Assembly: GCA_017465665.1 (NCBI GenBank)
Contig: JAFTVU010000010.1
Location: 1 to 46,905 of the forward strand
DNA: 46,905 bases
Origin: Oscillospiraceae bacterium
GTDB lineage: Bacteria; Bacillota; Clostridia; Oscillospirales; Ruminococcaceae
Reading direction: 5' to 3'
Below, in pieces: positions 31,904 through 39,151 of the stretch. The position numbers were made by a program, and so were the translations under genes. Within the stretch, counting starts at the first letter, position 1, and each line of letters begins with the position of its first letter. The notes beneath the pieces are model-generated. The model did no database searches and was not told the origin of the DNA. It saw only the letters and a program-made list of their open reading frames with translations.

Positions 31904-33325
31904 ATGACGCTGATTTTTTGCAACCACAAATTCCAGTATGAGATAGAACGACTGTTCCGCAGCTTTTTCCCGCCTGTAAAGATAGCTCTTTCTACCGATA
32001 AGGCGGATGCTCATGGCAGCTACTGCCTTACCGAGCGCAGCTTTGACGGGGATACTGTCATTCTTTCGGTTGAGCTTCGTGAGCAGGGAGAGCAGTATTG
32101 CTTTTCCAAAACGCTGCCTGCCGATACCTCGGATAAGGAGCAGGAGCGCATCATGTCTGTGCTGCTGTTCAAGCTGCTGAGGGAATACACTGGCAGAACC
32201 ATGCCCTGGGGCATACTGACAGGCGTACGTCCTGTAAAGCTGCTTTCGCAGTACGGTGACGGAGAGGCGCAGGAAAAGCTGATGGTCTCCCGTGAAAAGC
32301 TGGAGCTGGCACGCACTATAGAGCGCATACAGCAGCCGATGATAGCGGCAATTCCGAAGAACTCATACAGTCTGTATGTTTCAATACCATTCTGCCCGAC
32401 AAGGTGCAGCTACTGCAGCTTTGTATCGCACTCCGTTGACAAGGCGGCAGCGAGGATGGATGAATATGTGCAGAAGCTCTGCGAGGAGATGAAGCGCACT
32501 GCGGAAATAGCAAAGCAGCTGGGGCTGCAGCTGGATACTATCTATTTCGGCGGCGGCACTCCCACAACGCTTTCTGCAGAGCAGCTCAGAACGGTGTTTG
32601 GCACTCTGGATGCGTTTGACTGCTCGTATGTGCGGGAGTTCACCGTGGAGGCTGGCAGACCCGATACCATTACCCGTGAAAAGCTTGAGGTGATAAAGTC
32701 GGCAGGTGCAGACAGGATATCGGTAAATCCGCAGACCATGCGTGACAGCGTGCTGGAGGCGATAGGAAGACGTCACACAGCTGCACAAACGGAGGAAGCA
32801 TATGCACTGGCGAGAGCGGTGGGTTTCCGCTGCATAAACATGGATCTTATAGCAGGTCTGCCGACGGACGATGTTGAGGGCTTCCGCTACAGTCTGGACA
32901 AGGTGAGGGCACTTGCGCCTGAGAATATCACAGTGCACAGCCTTTCGCTCAAACGAGCGGCAACGCTGTTCCATGAGCAGGACAGAAAAACAGCAGGCGG
33001 CGCAGCGGAGATGATAGACTACACTCATGTAGCTCTCAAGCAGGACGGTTACGCGCCGTATTACCTTTATCGGCAGAAGAACACTGCAGATAATCAGGAG
33101 AACACAGGTTATGCGCTTCCCGATACCGAGAGCCTCTATAATATGTACATAATGGAGGAGCTTCAGACTATCCTTGCGGTAGGTGCAGGCGCATCCACAA
33201 AGCTGGTTGATACGGCTGGCGGCAGGATAGAACGCCTGACAAATCATAAATTTCCATACGAATACTTGGATAGATTTGACAACATACTCCAGCTCAAAGA
33301 ACAGATTTTTGACTTTTTCGTATAA
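31904..33325 (+). CDS. hemZ: HemZ-type radical SAM coproporphyrinogen dehydrogenase
   Basis: HemZ belongs to the HemN-like radical SAM family. The 4Fe-4S motif is C164-x3-C168-x2-C171 (IPFCPTRCSYCSF), with FGGGTPTTL and the MDLIAGLPTDDVEGFRYSLD segment typical of HemN/HemZ proteins. The N-terminal 150 residues are the HemZ-specific domain. The start is ATG 31904, placed by GAGGTC just upstream; the frame-extending GTG 31892 lies in the previous gene's end. No other haem gene is in the window. The biochemical activity of HemZ in anaerobes is not established, so the annotation is by family only. Confidence 0.9.
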   Translation: MTLIFCNHKFQYEIERLFRSFFPPVKIALSTDKADAHGSYCLTERSFDGDTVILSVELREQGEQYCFSKTLPADTSDKEQERIMSVLLFKLLREYTGRTMPWGILTGVRPVKLLSQYGDGEAQEKLMVSREKLELARTIERIQQPMIAAIPKNSYSLYVSIPFCPTRCSYCSFVSHSVDKAAARMDEYVQKLCEEMKRTAEIAKQLGLQLDTIYFGGGTPTTLSAEQLRTVFGTLDAFDCSYVREFTVEAGRPDTITREKLEVIKSAGADRISVNPQTMRDSVLEAIGRRHTAAQTEEAYALARAVGFRCINMDLIAGLPTDDVEGFRYSLDKVRALAPENITVHSLSLKRAATLFHEQDRKTAGGAAEMIDYTHVALKQDGYAPYYLYRQKNTADNQENTGYALPDTESLYNMYIMEELQTILAVGAGASTKLVDTAGGRIERLTNHKFPYEYLDRFDNILQLKEQIFDFFV

Positions 33326-33355
33326 TTTGCTGTAGCAAAGTGTCTAAAAACTGCA

Positions 33356-33407
33356 CAAACCGTTGACAAACCGTGAAATTTAGTATATCATTATATCAAG
33401 CGGTTTG
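33356..33407 (+). promoter_or_regulatory. Promoter with repeated CAAACCG motifs before the DUF4870-like gene
   Basis: TTGACA (33363-33368) and TATCAT (33386-33391) are separated by 17 nt. CAAACCG occurs at 33356-33362 and again 11 nt (one helical turn) later at 33367-33373, and inverted as CGGTTTG at 33401-33407, so the copies bracket the promoter. This looks like a regulator binding array; the regulator is unknown. Confidence 0.6.
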
Positions 33408-33439
33408 GATGCCGTAATATTTATATGGAGGATTAAAAC

Positions 33440-33751
33440 ATGAACGCTAAAACTACCGGTATCGTTGCATATCTTACCTGGATCGGTACTCTTATCGCAT
33501 TCTTAGCAGGCGACAAGGAGGGCGCTAAGTTCCATCTGAACCAGGCTCTCGTTCTTCTGATCGCTAGCCTTATCTGCAGCTTCGCAGCAGGTATCGTTGC
33601 TATCATTCCTATCCTTGGTTGGATCATCGCACTTGTTCTGGGTCTTGCTTCTTTCGTGATCTTCATTTTCCAGATCATGGGTCTCGTTTATGCTATTCAG
33701 GGCGTTGACAAGGCAGTTCCCCTGTTCGGCAAGTTCCAGATCCTGAAGTAA
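33440..33751 (+). CDS. DUF4870/Tic20-like small membrane protein
   Basis: This 103-residue protein has three or four membrane helices: TGIVAYLTWIGTLIAFLAG, a conserved loop DKEGAKFHLNQALVLLI, a central helix pair, and IFQIMGLVYAIQGVDKAVPL. The loop pattern (K-F-H-x-N-Q-A) is characteristic of the DUF4870 family, whose function is unknown. ATG 33440 has TGGAGG upstream. The gene has its own promoter and terminator and uses biased codons, so it may be well expressed. It follows hemZ but is not in its operon. Confidence 0.82.
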   Translation: MNAKTTGIVAYLTWIGTLIAFLAGDKEGAKFHLNQALVLLIASLICSFAAGIVAIIPILGWIIALVLGLASFVIFIFQIMGLVYAIQGVDKAVPLFGKFQILK

Positions 33752-33770
33752 TTTTTCGGATACATAACCG

Positions 33771-33803
33771 CAAACGGTATCGTAAAGATACCGTTTGTTT
33801 TTA
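33771..33803 (+). terminator. Terminator of the DUF4870-like gene
   Basis: CAAACGGTATC (33771-33781) pairs with GATACCGTTTG (33787-33797) across a short loop, followed by TTTTTATG. Confidence 0.85.
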
Positions 33804-33849
33804 TGTTTTTTTCTTAATAAAAAATTTTTTAATTTTTTTAAAAAAAGGC

Positions 33850-33878
33850 TTGACAAATAAATAAAGCTGTGATATAAT
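33850..33878 (+). promoter_or_regulatory. Promoter of the tRNA-Thr/tRNA-Tyr pair
   Basis: TTGACA (33850-33855) and TATAAT (33873-33878) are separated by 17 nt: a perfect sigma-A consensus, 34 nt before the first tRNA, with an A/T tract upstream. Confidence 0.9.
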
Positions 33879-33912
33879 ATACTAGTCGTCAGGGAACGAC
33901 AACAAAATACAA

Positions 33913-33988
33913 GCTGGTGTAGCTCAGTTGGTAGAGCAGCTGATTTGTAATCAGCAGGTCGGGGGTTCGAGTCCGTCCACCAGCTCCA
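33913..33988 (+). tRNA. tRNA-Thr (anticodon TGT)
   Basis: A 76 nt cloverleaf: acceptor GCTGGTG pairs with CACCAGC, D-arm GCTCAGTTGGTAGAGC, anticodon arm GCTGA-TTTGTAA-TCAGC with anticodon TGT (reads ACA, Thr), T-loop GGTTCGAGTCC, discriminator T, and CCA encoded in the gene. Confidence 0.95.
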
Positions 33989-34013
33989 ATTTTTTCTTAC
34001 AATTTAATATCAT

Positions 34014-34098
34014 GGGAGCGTTCCCGAGTGGCCAAAGGGGGCAGACTGTAAATCTGTTGCGTTTCGCTTCGGTGGTCCGAATCCACCCGCTCCCACCA
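34014..34098 (+). tRNA. tRNA-Tyr (anticodon GTA)
   Basis: An 85 nt class II tRNA with a long variable arm: acceptor GGGAGCG pairs with CGCTCCC, anticodon arm CAGA-CTGTAAA-TCTG with anticodon GTA (Tyr), variable arm TTGCGTTTCGCTTC, T-loop GGTCCGAATCC, discriminator A, and CCA encoded. It lies 25 nt after tRNA-Thr and shares its promoter and terminator. Confidence 0.95.
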
Positions 34099-34100
34099 AC

Positions 34101-34136
34101 AAAAAGACCGTCTTGAAAAAGACGGTCTTTTTGTCA
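34101..34136 (+). terminator. Terminator of the tRNA operon
   Basis: AAAAAGACCGTCTT (34101-34114) pairs with AAGACGGTCTTTTT (34119-34132) around a GAAA loop. The stem's own 3' arm supplies the T-run. Strong in the + direction. Confidence 0.92.
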
Positions 34137-34163
34137 TTACAGATTATTTCGTCGCGTGCATCA

Positions 34164-34200
34164 AAACACCCGTTCTGCCAAAAAAACAGAGCGGGTGTTT
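34164..34200 (-). terminator. Terminator of the two-gene membrane operon
   Basis: AAACACCCGTTCTG (34164-34177) pairs with CAGAGCGGGTGTTT (34187-34200) with one mismatch, directly after the minus-strand stop. Read on the minus strand the 3' arm ends in GTGTTTTGATG. Confidence 0.7.
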
Positions 34201-34204
34201 CTTA

Positions 34205-35017
34205 TTACTTTTTCTTCAGCCTTTCCTTGGCTTCTTCGACGGTCTCTCCGTCCTTGGTGAGGTACTTGTCCACGAAGCTGTCCTCTATTTTCTTGTAGCT
34301 GCCTACAACTGTATCCTCAACCTTTTTATAGCCGCTTACTACGGTGTCTTCTACTTTTTTGTAACCGTCAACGACCTTTTCGGCTATCTTTTCATTTGCC
34401 TGAACTATCTTTGATCTTGCCATATCTACCTTTTTTCCTCCTATAAGATTTATACCTAGAATGAGCACTGCAATACACACTCCCGTGCCTGTGAGCGCAT
34501 TGAACAGTGTGATATCCTTTGCATTCATCTCTCCGAATGACACCAGCATCGAACGCTGCAGTGAGAATATCGATACCAGCGCATCCGCCAGTGATACGTT
34601 ACGCAGAGACGTAAGTACATGCGGGCTCTGCTTTGCCGTTTTCACCAGTTGTATTATTGCCATGGTCACCTTTGTAAATGCGTACAGCGCCATGGTTATC
34701 ATGATTATCTCGTGATGATCAGTACCTCGGTTGTCAGTCACTGAGAGTATCACAGTGCCCACAAGGCACACCGTCAGGATGATGAGCAGCACTCCCGTAA
34801 AACGACGTGCAAACAGCTCGAGTTCATTATCTCCTGCGGTCTTCTGCTTTATCCGTACCAGTGAGAAACGCATTACCGCCAGTACGATATAATAAGAGCC
34901 GAGTGTTATCAGCCACCATGAGCTCATCAGGATACCGAGCACTGCATTGTACAGACCATATACTATATCGAAGCATAGTCCGGGGAGTACTGTCCTCAGC
35001 GACCTGTCCCTTATCAT
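34205..35017 (-). CDS. Multi-pass membrane protein with C-terminal 11-residue repeats
   Basis: I do not recognise a named family. Residues 10-192 contain about six membrane helices in an HdeD/DUF308-like density. The tail has three tandem 11-residue units: GYKKVEDTVVS (218), GYKKVEDTVVG (229), SYKKIEDSFVD (240), preceded by a degenerate one (EKIAEKVVD). It ends in KYLTKDGETVEEAKERLKKK. Such 11-mers form amphipathic helices that lie on a membrane or coil together. ATG 35017 overlaps the upstream stop by 4 nt (ATGA). It diverges, with its partner, from a TetR regulator that probably controls it. Confidence 0.75.
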   Translation of the reverse strand: MIRDRSLRTVLPGLCFDIVYGLYNAVLGILMSSWWLITLGSYYIVLAVMRFSLVRIKQKTAGDNELELFARRFTGVLLIILTVCLVGTVILSVTDNRGTDHHEIIMITMALYAFTKVTMAIIQLVKTAKQSPHVLTSLRNVSLADALVSIFSLQRSMLVSFGEMNAKDITLFNALTGTGVCIAVLILGINLIGGKKVDMARSKIVQANEKIAEKVVDGYKKVEDTVVSGYKKVEDTVVGSYKKIEDSFVDKYLTKDGETVEEAKERLKKK

Positions 35018-35382
35018 TTGATGCCCTTAGTGATGGGAATGAGAGCCAGAAGCATGATTATGCCTACCAGTCCGATGACAGTGCCGATGATGATGTTCTC
35101 CCATACCATGACAAAGCACATGCCAAGTCCAAGTACCAGAGCACCTAGTACTGCAAATATAGTGAAGAGAACAGAGCGTCCGTTTACCTTAATGGGTTCC
35201 TTATGCTCCATTTTGCGCCACACGATAAGTGTTACCAGTCCCAGTACAAGACCTACTGCACCGAATATGATACCCTCTATAAAGGCATCCCATTCGGGGA
35301 GAAGAGCCATGCACATGCCCAGTGCAAACAGCACCCCGCTTACAGTACCTAAGATCATTGCTACAAAACTGCTTTTTTTCAT
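35014..35382 (-). CDS. Four-helix membrane protein of unknown function
   Basis: This 122-residue protein has four predicted membrane helices (FVAMILGTVSGVLFALGMCM; EGIIFGAVGLVLGLVTLIVW; SVLFTIFAVLGALVLGLGMC; IIIGTVIGLVGIIMLLALIP). The start is ATG 35382, with AAAGGAG 8 nt upstream; the earlier ATG at 35400 lies ahead of that site. Two GMC sequences at similar places in helices 1 and 3 hint at an internal duplication (GTVSGVLFALGMCM and GALVLGLGMCFVM). It is translationally coupled to the 11-mer repeat protein. Function unknown. Confidence 0.78.
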   Translation of the reverse strand: MKKSSFVAMILGTVSGVLFALGMCMALLPEWDAFIEGIIFGAVGLVLGLVTLIVWRKMEHKEPIKVNGRSVLFTIFAVLGALVLGLGMCFVMVWENIIIGTVIGLVGIIMLLALIPITKGIK

Positions 35383-35411
35383 GGTTTTTACTCCTTTCAT
35401 TAAACCAACAG

Positions 35412-35461
35412 TTGTTTTTTTATTGCAATTGTATTATAATATTTATTGACTGAAAAAACAA
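35412..35461. promoter_or_regulatory. Dyad-symmetric bidirectional promoter (TetR / membrane genes)
   Basis: On +, TTGTTT (35412-35417), 17 nt, TATAAT (35435-35440). On -, TTGTTT (35461-35456), 17 nt, TATAAT (35438-35433). The two -10 boxes share four bases in the palindrome TATTATAATA (35432-35441), and the outer arms TTGTTTTTT and AAAAAACAA mirror each other exactly around the same centre. RNA polymerase can occupy only one direction at a time. TetR probably binds here as well. Confidence 0.7.
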
Positions 35462-35501
35462 TCATCAATTTTCGGACAAGTGTTGGAATAATGGAGGAGA
35501 A

Positions 35502-36017
35502 ATGAATACAAAGAACAATAAGCGCCACAGAGACTCCGTTGAGAAGATAGAGAAAGCCTTTATTGAGCTGATACAGGATAATGAGCTGAAAAACATCACA
35601 GTATCAGAGATATGTAAGCAGACAGGGCTTAACAGAAGTACGTTTTATGCGAATTATCTGGATGTATACGATCTTGCGGATAAGATGCGTGAAAAGCTGG
35701 AGCAGGAATTCAATGAGGAGTTTGCTGACAGGGCAGTGGCAGGCGATGGCGCTGTGAGGATGTTCAGGCACATAAAGGATAACCAGCTCTTCTATAAGAC
35801 TTATTTCAAGCTGGAGCAGGAAAAGAGCGTTGATTCGTACGTTTACGACCTTGAACGTGCAGATAAGGACTTCGGCAACCGCAACATCGGATATCATATC
35901 GAATTTTTCCGCTGTGGTCTGAATGCGTTGATAAAGATGTGGCTGGGTGGTGGATGTATTGAATCTCCCGAAGAGATGGCAGAGATATTAAAGCAGGAGT
36001 ACGGCGGCAGAAAATGA
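35502..36017 (+). CDS. TetR/AcrR-family transcriptional regulator
   Basis: This 171-residue regulator has an N-terminal TetR DNA-binding domain (KIEKAFIELIQDNELKNITV, then SEICKQTGLNRSTFYANYLD) and a ligand-binding helical half that I cannot assign. ATG 35502 follows GGAGGAG. It diverges from the two membrane genes and shares a symmetric promoter with them, so it most likely represses them and itself. The inducer is unknown. The proS T-box promoter begins 11 nt after its stop. Confidence 0.92.
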   Translation: MNTKNNKRHRDSVEKIEKAFIELIQDNELKNITVSEICKQTGLNRSTFYANYLDVYDLADKMREKLEQEFNEEFADRAVAGDGAVRMFRHIKDNQLFYKTYFKLEQEKSVDSYVYDLERADKDFGNRNIGYHIEFFRCGLNALIKMWLGGGCIESPEEMAEILKQEYGGRK

Positions 36018-36027
36018 GCACCCGTGC

Positions 36028-36056
36028 TTGACAACATCGCATTTTCGTGCTATACT
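36028..36056 (+). promoter_or_regulatory. Promoter of the proS T-box leader
   Basis: TTGACA (36028-36033) and TATACT (36051-36056) are separated by 17 nt, directly behind the TetR gene. Confidence 0.85.
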
Positions 36057-36059
36057 ATC

Positions 36060-36330
36060 TTTAATTGAATACGAAAAGCTGTGATAAGAAACAGTAGGTC
36101 TTGCAAAGATATCAGAGAGGCGGCGTGTGGTGCGAGCCGCTATTGAAGTAATTCCGAACCCGTCTTTGAGCTTCGCCCCGAACAGGAAACTAAGTAAGCG
36201 GCGGCGGTTCTCCCGTTATCGAGAAAGGGCATTATCGTGCCTAAAGTGCGGATATCTATCCGAATTCAGGTGGTACCACGGACTTATACAGTTCGTCCTG
36301 AGCTGAGTGATCAGTTCAGGACTTTTTTGT
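36060..36330 (+). promoter_or_regulatory. T-box riboswitch (tRNA-Pro responsive) with terminator
   Basis: The T-box sequence AATTCAGGTGGTACCACGG (36263-36281) is the antiterminator signature; its TGGT bulge (36271-36274) would pair with the uncharged tRNA ACCA end. The competing terminator is GTCCTGA (36295-36301) with TCAGGAC (36316-36322), then TTTTTT. Upstream is Stem I, with lower arms GCAAAGA and TCTTTG. A likely specifier CCC (Pro) follows GAA at 36156-36161; CCG just upstream is the alternative. The gene behind it is proS, which agrees. Low charged tRNA-Pro should turn expression on. Confidence 0.9.
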
Positions 36331-36364
36331 GTTCAGAAATCAAAATCGAAAGGAAACAGACATT

Positions 36365-38089
36365 ATGAAACTCGAAAAGTTAGTAGGCGAGCGCTTTAAG
36401 GAGCGCCCCTCTGATTGCAACATTGACAGCCATGCGCTGATGGTACGCGGCGGCTACATGAAGTATGTGGCTAACGGTATCTTCTCCAGCTATATGCCTC
36501 TTAAGAGAGTTACCCGTAAGATCGAGCAGATCATCCGTGAGGAGATGGACGCTATCGACGGTCAGGAGGTAATGTTCCCTGTTGTAATGCCCGCAACACT
36601 CTGGCAGGAGAGCGGCAGATACGAGAGCATCGGCAGCGAGCTGCTGCGCTTCACAGACCGCAACAAGGCACAGATGGTGCTGGGTATGACCCATGAGGAG
36701 GCTGCTGTGCACCTCGTTCGTGAGTATGCTAACAGCTACACAAAGTATCCCTTTATGATCTATCAGATCCAGACAAAGTTCCGTGACGAGGCTCGTCCCA
36801 GAGGCGGTCTTATCCGTGTAAGAGAGTTCACAATGAAGGACGCGTATTCTTTCCACACCTCTCAGGAGGATCTGGAGGATTACTATGATCGCTGCCATAA
36901 GGCATACGAGCGTATCTATCAGCGTGCAGGCGTGCCCGAGGTTATCTCTGTCAAGTCTGACAGCGGTATGATGGGCGGCAGCGTATCCCATGAGTTCATG
37001 CTGCTTACTCCTGTAGGAGAGGACAGCATTGCTATCTGTAAGAATTGCAGCTACTGCGCTAATATGGAGGCTGCTGCAAGCATCATCGAGAACACCCGTG
37101 ATGAGGCATCCGAGGAGCTTAAGGAGGTATACACTCCCAACATCCACACCATCGAGGAGATCTGTGATTTCCTCAAGACACCTCTGGAAAAGAGCTGCAA
37201 GGCTGTAGTGTACCAGAAGAACCACGATGACAGCTTTGTTGTTATCTTCATCCGCGGCGATCTTGATATCAACGAGACAAAGCTTACAAATTACCTCGGC
37301 TGTGATGTTCACCCTGCTGTTATCACAGAGGAGTGCGGACTGAATGCAGGCTATATCGGCCCTGTTGATCTGCACATCAACGGTGATTACACCGTTCTGT
37401 ATGATAAGTCCCTTGAGGGCACGAACAACCTTTCCTGCGGTGCTAACAAAGAGGAATACCACCTCACAGGTCTGGATATGTCCCGTGACGTGGCTGACGC
37501 AGAGTATCATGATTTCGCTAAGATCATCGATGGCGGTATCTGCCCCGAGTGCGGCGAGCACGCGATCTCCATTTCCCGTGGTATCGAGGTCGGCAACATC
37601 TTCCAGCTGGGTACAAAGTACAGCAAGTCCATGGGCATGACCTATCTTGACAGCGAGGGTAATGCACAGACTCCCATTATGGGCTGCTACGGTATCGGCG
37701 TGGGACGTCTTGCGGCTTCCGTATGTGAGGCTCACCACGATGATTACGGCCCTATCTGGCCTATGGCTATCGCTCCCTGGCAGGTACACATCTGCGCTGT
37801 AAGAGCAGATGACGCAGAGGTAAAGGCAAAGGCTGACGCACTGTATGAGGAGCTCCAGCGCCGCGGTGTTGAGGTCATCTATGATGACAGAGCAACTGTA
37901 AGCGCAGGTGTAATGTTCAGTGATGCAGACCTCCTCGGCTGTCCTCTCAGACTTATCGTAAGCCCCAGAAATCTCAAGGATAACGTTATCGAGGTCTCCG
38001 CAAGAGACAAGAGCTTGAGCGAGAAGCTGGCTCCCGAAGCGGTTGCAGACAGAGTTCAGGAGCTTATAAAGGAAGCACTGAGCAAGTAA
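36365..38089 (+). CDS. proS: Prolyl-tRNA synthetase
   Basis: A class II synthetase that charges tRNA-Pro. The 574-residue protein is the bacterial type with an editing domain inserted between motifs 2 and 3. The conserved core includes VMFPVVMPATLWQESGRYES, the TXE loop MVLGMTHEEAAVHL, motif 2 FRDEARPRGGLIRVREFTMK, and motif 3 near MGCYGIGVGRLAAS. The YbaK-like editing insert covers about 230-390. The start is ATG 36365, as the upstream GTG frame would run into the T-box terminator. Its T-box leader makes expression respond to uncharged tRNA-Pro. Confidence 0.97.
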   Translation: MKLEKLVGERFKERPSDCNIDSHALMVRGGYMKYVANGIFSSYMPLKRVTRKIEQIIREEMDAIDGQEVMFPVVMPATLWQESGRYESIGSELLRFTDRNKAQMVLGMTHEEAAVHLVREYANSYTKYPFMIYQIQTKFRDEARPRGGLIRVREFTMKDAYSFHTSQEDLEDYYDRCHKAYERIYQRAGVPEVISVKSDSGMMGGSVSHEFMLLTPVGEDSIAICKNCSYCANMEAAASIIENTRDEASEELKEVYTPNIHTIEEICDFLKTPLEKSCKAVVYQKNHDDSFVVIFIRGDLDINETKLTNYLGCDVHPAVITEECGLNAGYIGPVDLHINGDYTVLYDKSLEGTNNLSCGANKEEYHLTGLDMSRDVADAEYHDFAKIIDGGICPECGEHAISISRGIEVGNIFQLGTKYSKSMGMTYLDSEGNAQTPIMGCYGIGVGRLAASVCEAHHDDYGPIWPMAIAPWQVHICAVRADDAEVKAKADALYEELQRRGVEVIYDDRATVSAGVMFSDADLLGCPLRLIVSPRNLKDNVIEVSARDKSLSEKLAPEAVADRVQELIKEALSK

Positions 38090-38100
38090 CAGAATAACGA

Positions 38101-38127
38101 AAGGCGGATGATAACATCCGCCTTTTT
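38101..38127 (+). terminator. Terminator of proS
   Basis: AAAGGCGGATG (38101-38111), ATAA loop region, CATCCGCCTTT (38116-38126) and T-run. A perfect 11 bp stem. Confidence 0.92.
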
Positions 38128-38186
38128 GCATATTCAAGGAAAAACGTGCCATAATATCCATAAAAGCAACCGAAAGGAGAAATATT

Positions 38187-38720
38187 ATGGATATCAAAGG
38201 CACAAGAACAGAAGCAAACCTCATGTCGGCGTTTGCGGGAGAAACTCAGGCGCGCAGCAAGTATGCCTATTTTGCACAGGCGGCGAGAAACGAGGGCTTC
38301 GAGCAGATCGCGGCTATCTTTGAGGAGACCGCCGAAAACGAAAAGGCGCACGCGTTCATGTGGTTCAAGCTGCTGGGCGGTCTGAGCAATACCACAGCAA
38401 ATCTACAGAATGCCGCTTCGGGCGAGCATTTCGAGTGGACGGATATGTACAAGAAGTTTGCCGAGGAGGCAGACGAGGAGGGCTTCACCGAGATCGCGCA
38501 GAAGTTCCGCATGGTGGCGGAGATAGAGGAGTGGCACGAAAAGCGCTTCCTGCAGCTGCTGAATAACACCGAGCTGCAGCAGGTGTTCCAGCGTACGGGC
38601 GAGGTGATGTGGATATGCCGCAACTGCGGACATATCGTCATCGGCAAGAAAGCGCCTGAGCAGTGCCCCGTGTGCTCCTATTCAAAGAGCTATTTCGAGA
38701 TAAAGGCGGAGAATTATTGA
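38187..38720 (+). CDS. rbr: Rubrerythrin
   Basis: Rubrerythrin is a di-iron peroxidase that protects anaerobes from hydrogen peroxide in the cytoplasm. The N-terminal ferritin-like domain holds the metal ligands in [38 protein letters not shown] and [16 protein letters not shown]. The C-terminal rubredoxin domain has two Cys pairs (ICRNCGH and CPVCSYSK). The 177-residue length is normal. ATG 38187 follows AAAGGAG. A weak promoter (TTGCAT, 18 nt, CATAAT near 38126-38156) lies between it and the proS terminator; no PerR box was seen. Confidence 0.96.
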   Translation: MDIKGTRTEANLMSAFAGETQARSKYAYFAQAARNEGFEQIAAIFEETAENEKAHAFMWFKLLGGLSNTTANLQNAASGEHFEWTDMYKKFAEEADEEGFTEIAQKFRMVAEIEEWHEKRFLQLLNNTELQQVFQRTGEVMWICRNCGHIVIGKKAPEQCPVCSYSKSYFEIKAENY

Positions 38721-38721
38721 T

Positions 38722-38789
38722 GTAGGGGCGACCTGTGGTCGCCCGCTGAACACGATCTCATAAAACGGGCGACCACAGGTCGCCCCTAC
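38722..38789. repeat. Nested inverted repeat (REP-like element)
   Basis: Two perfect 24 bp arms (38722-38745 and 38766-38789) flank a 20 nt spacer. Each arm is itself a palindrome: GGGCGACC, TGT, GGTCGCCC on the left and the mirror with ACA on the right. The DNA or RNA could fold as one long hairpin or two short ones. It begins 1 nt after the rubrerythrin stop. Similar GTAGGGGCGACC-type repeats are scattered in intergenic DNA of gut Firmicutes, from general knowledge; copy number in this genome is unknown. Confidence 0.8.
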
Positions 38790-38793
38790 TATT

Positions 38794-38828
38794 GCAAAAA
38801 AATAGGGCGGCAATATTGCCGCCCTATT
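38794..38828 (-). terminator. Terminator overlapping the stop of the RHH gene
   Basis: A perfect 28 nt palindrome (38801-38828, arms AATAGGGCGGCAAT and ATTGCCGCCCTATT) contains the RHH stop codon at 38824-38826. Read on the minus strand it is followed by a T-run (TTTTTTTGC). The stop codon lies inside the stem, so translating ribosomes could affect termination. Confidence 0.85.
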
Positions 38829-39036
38829 CGTCTGTTTCATTGTTGTCTTTTATTTCATAGTTTTCAATTCCGAATTCGAGCATGATATTGATAAGCTCAT
38901 TACGGGAACGATTTGTTGCGGCGGCTATTTCATCAAGTTTATTGACCGTATCTTCTTTTACGCGAATAGAGAAGATTTTATGTCCATCTTCGCCTCTGAG
39001 ATATTTTCGTTTAGTTATAGTTATTCTATTATCCAT
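38824..39036 (-). CDS. Ribbon-helix-helix (CopG/Arc-type) DNA-binding protein
   Basis: A 70-residue protein with the ribbon-helix-helix layout: a beta strand (KIFSIRVKEDTV), helix (NKLDEIAAATN), turn and second helix (SRNELINIMLEFGIENYEI). ATG 39036 follows GAGGTGATG. It diverges from a SLOG-domain gene, and TAACATCA occurs three times (39036, 39048, 39092) in and beside the shared promoter region. It may repress both genes. RHH proteins also serve as antitoxins, but the neighbour does not look like a known toxin. Confidence 0.8.
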   Translation of the reverse strand: MDNRITITKRKYLRGEDGHKIFSIRVKEDTVNKLDEIAAATNRSRNELINIMLEFGIENYEIKDNNETDE

Positions 39037-39062
39037 AACATCACCTCTAACATCATTATATA

Positions 39063-39092
39063 TTGACTTTAATGTTTAAAATATGCTATAAT
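39063..39092 (+). promoter_or_regulatory. Promoter of the SLOG-domain gene, with TAACATCA repeats nearby
   Basis: TTGACT (39063-39068), 18 nt, TATAAT (39087-39092). A minus-strand TATAAT (39060-39055) for the RHH gene abuts it, with a poor -35. TAACATCA at 39036, 39048 and 39092 and ATGTTA elements near 39109 and 39119 are possible operator half-sites, though the first also encodes the RHH ribosome site. Confidence 0.5.
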
Positions 39093-39151
39093 AACATCAC
39101 ATTAAAGTATGTTATAGAATATGTTACAAAATATGTGCGTGAGGTAATGCT

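Noticed and set aside
38128-38186. A PerR box upstream of rubrerythrin
   Set aside because: I looked for the TTATAAT-type palindrome and found none; only a weak promoter with an 18 nt spacer is visible.
36380-38224. A 614-codon open frame antisense to proS
   Set aside because: Same cause as at PFOR: biased codons in proS. The product has no recognisable domain and no ribosome site.
38722-38789. A CRISPR repeat
   Set aside because: There are only two copies, in opposite orientation and with no spacers; it is an inverted-repeat element.
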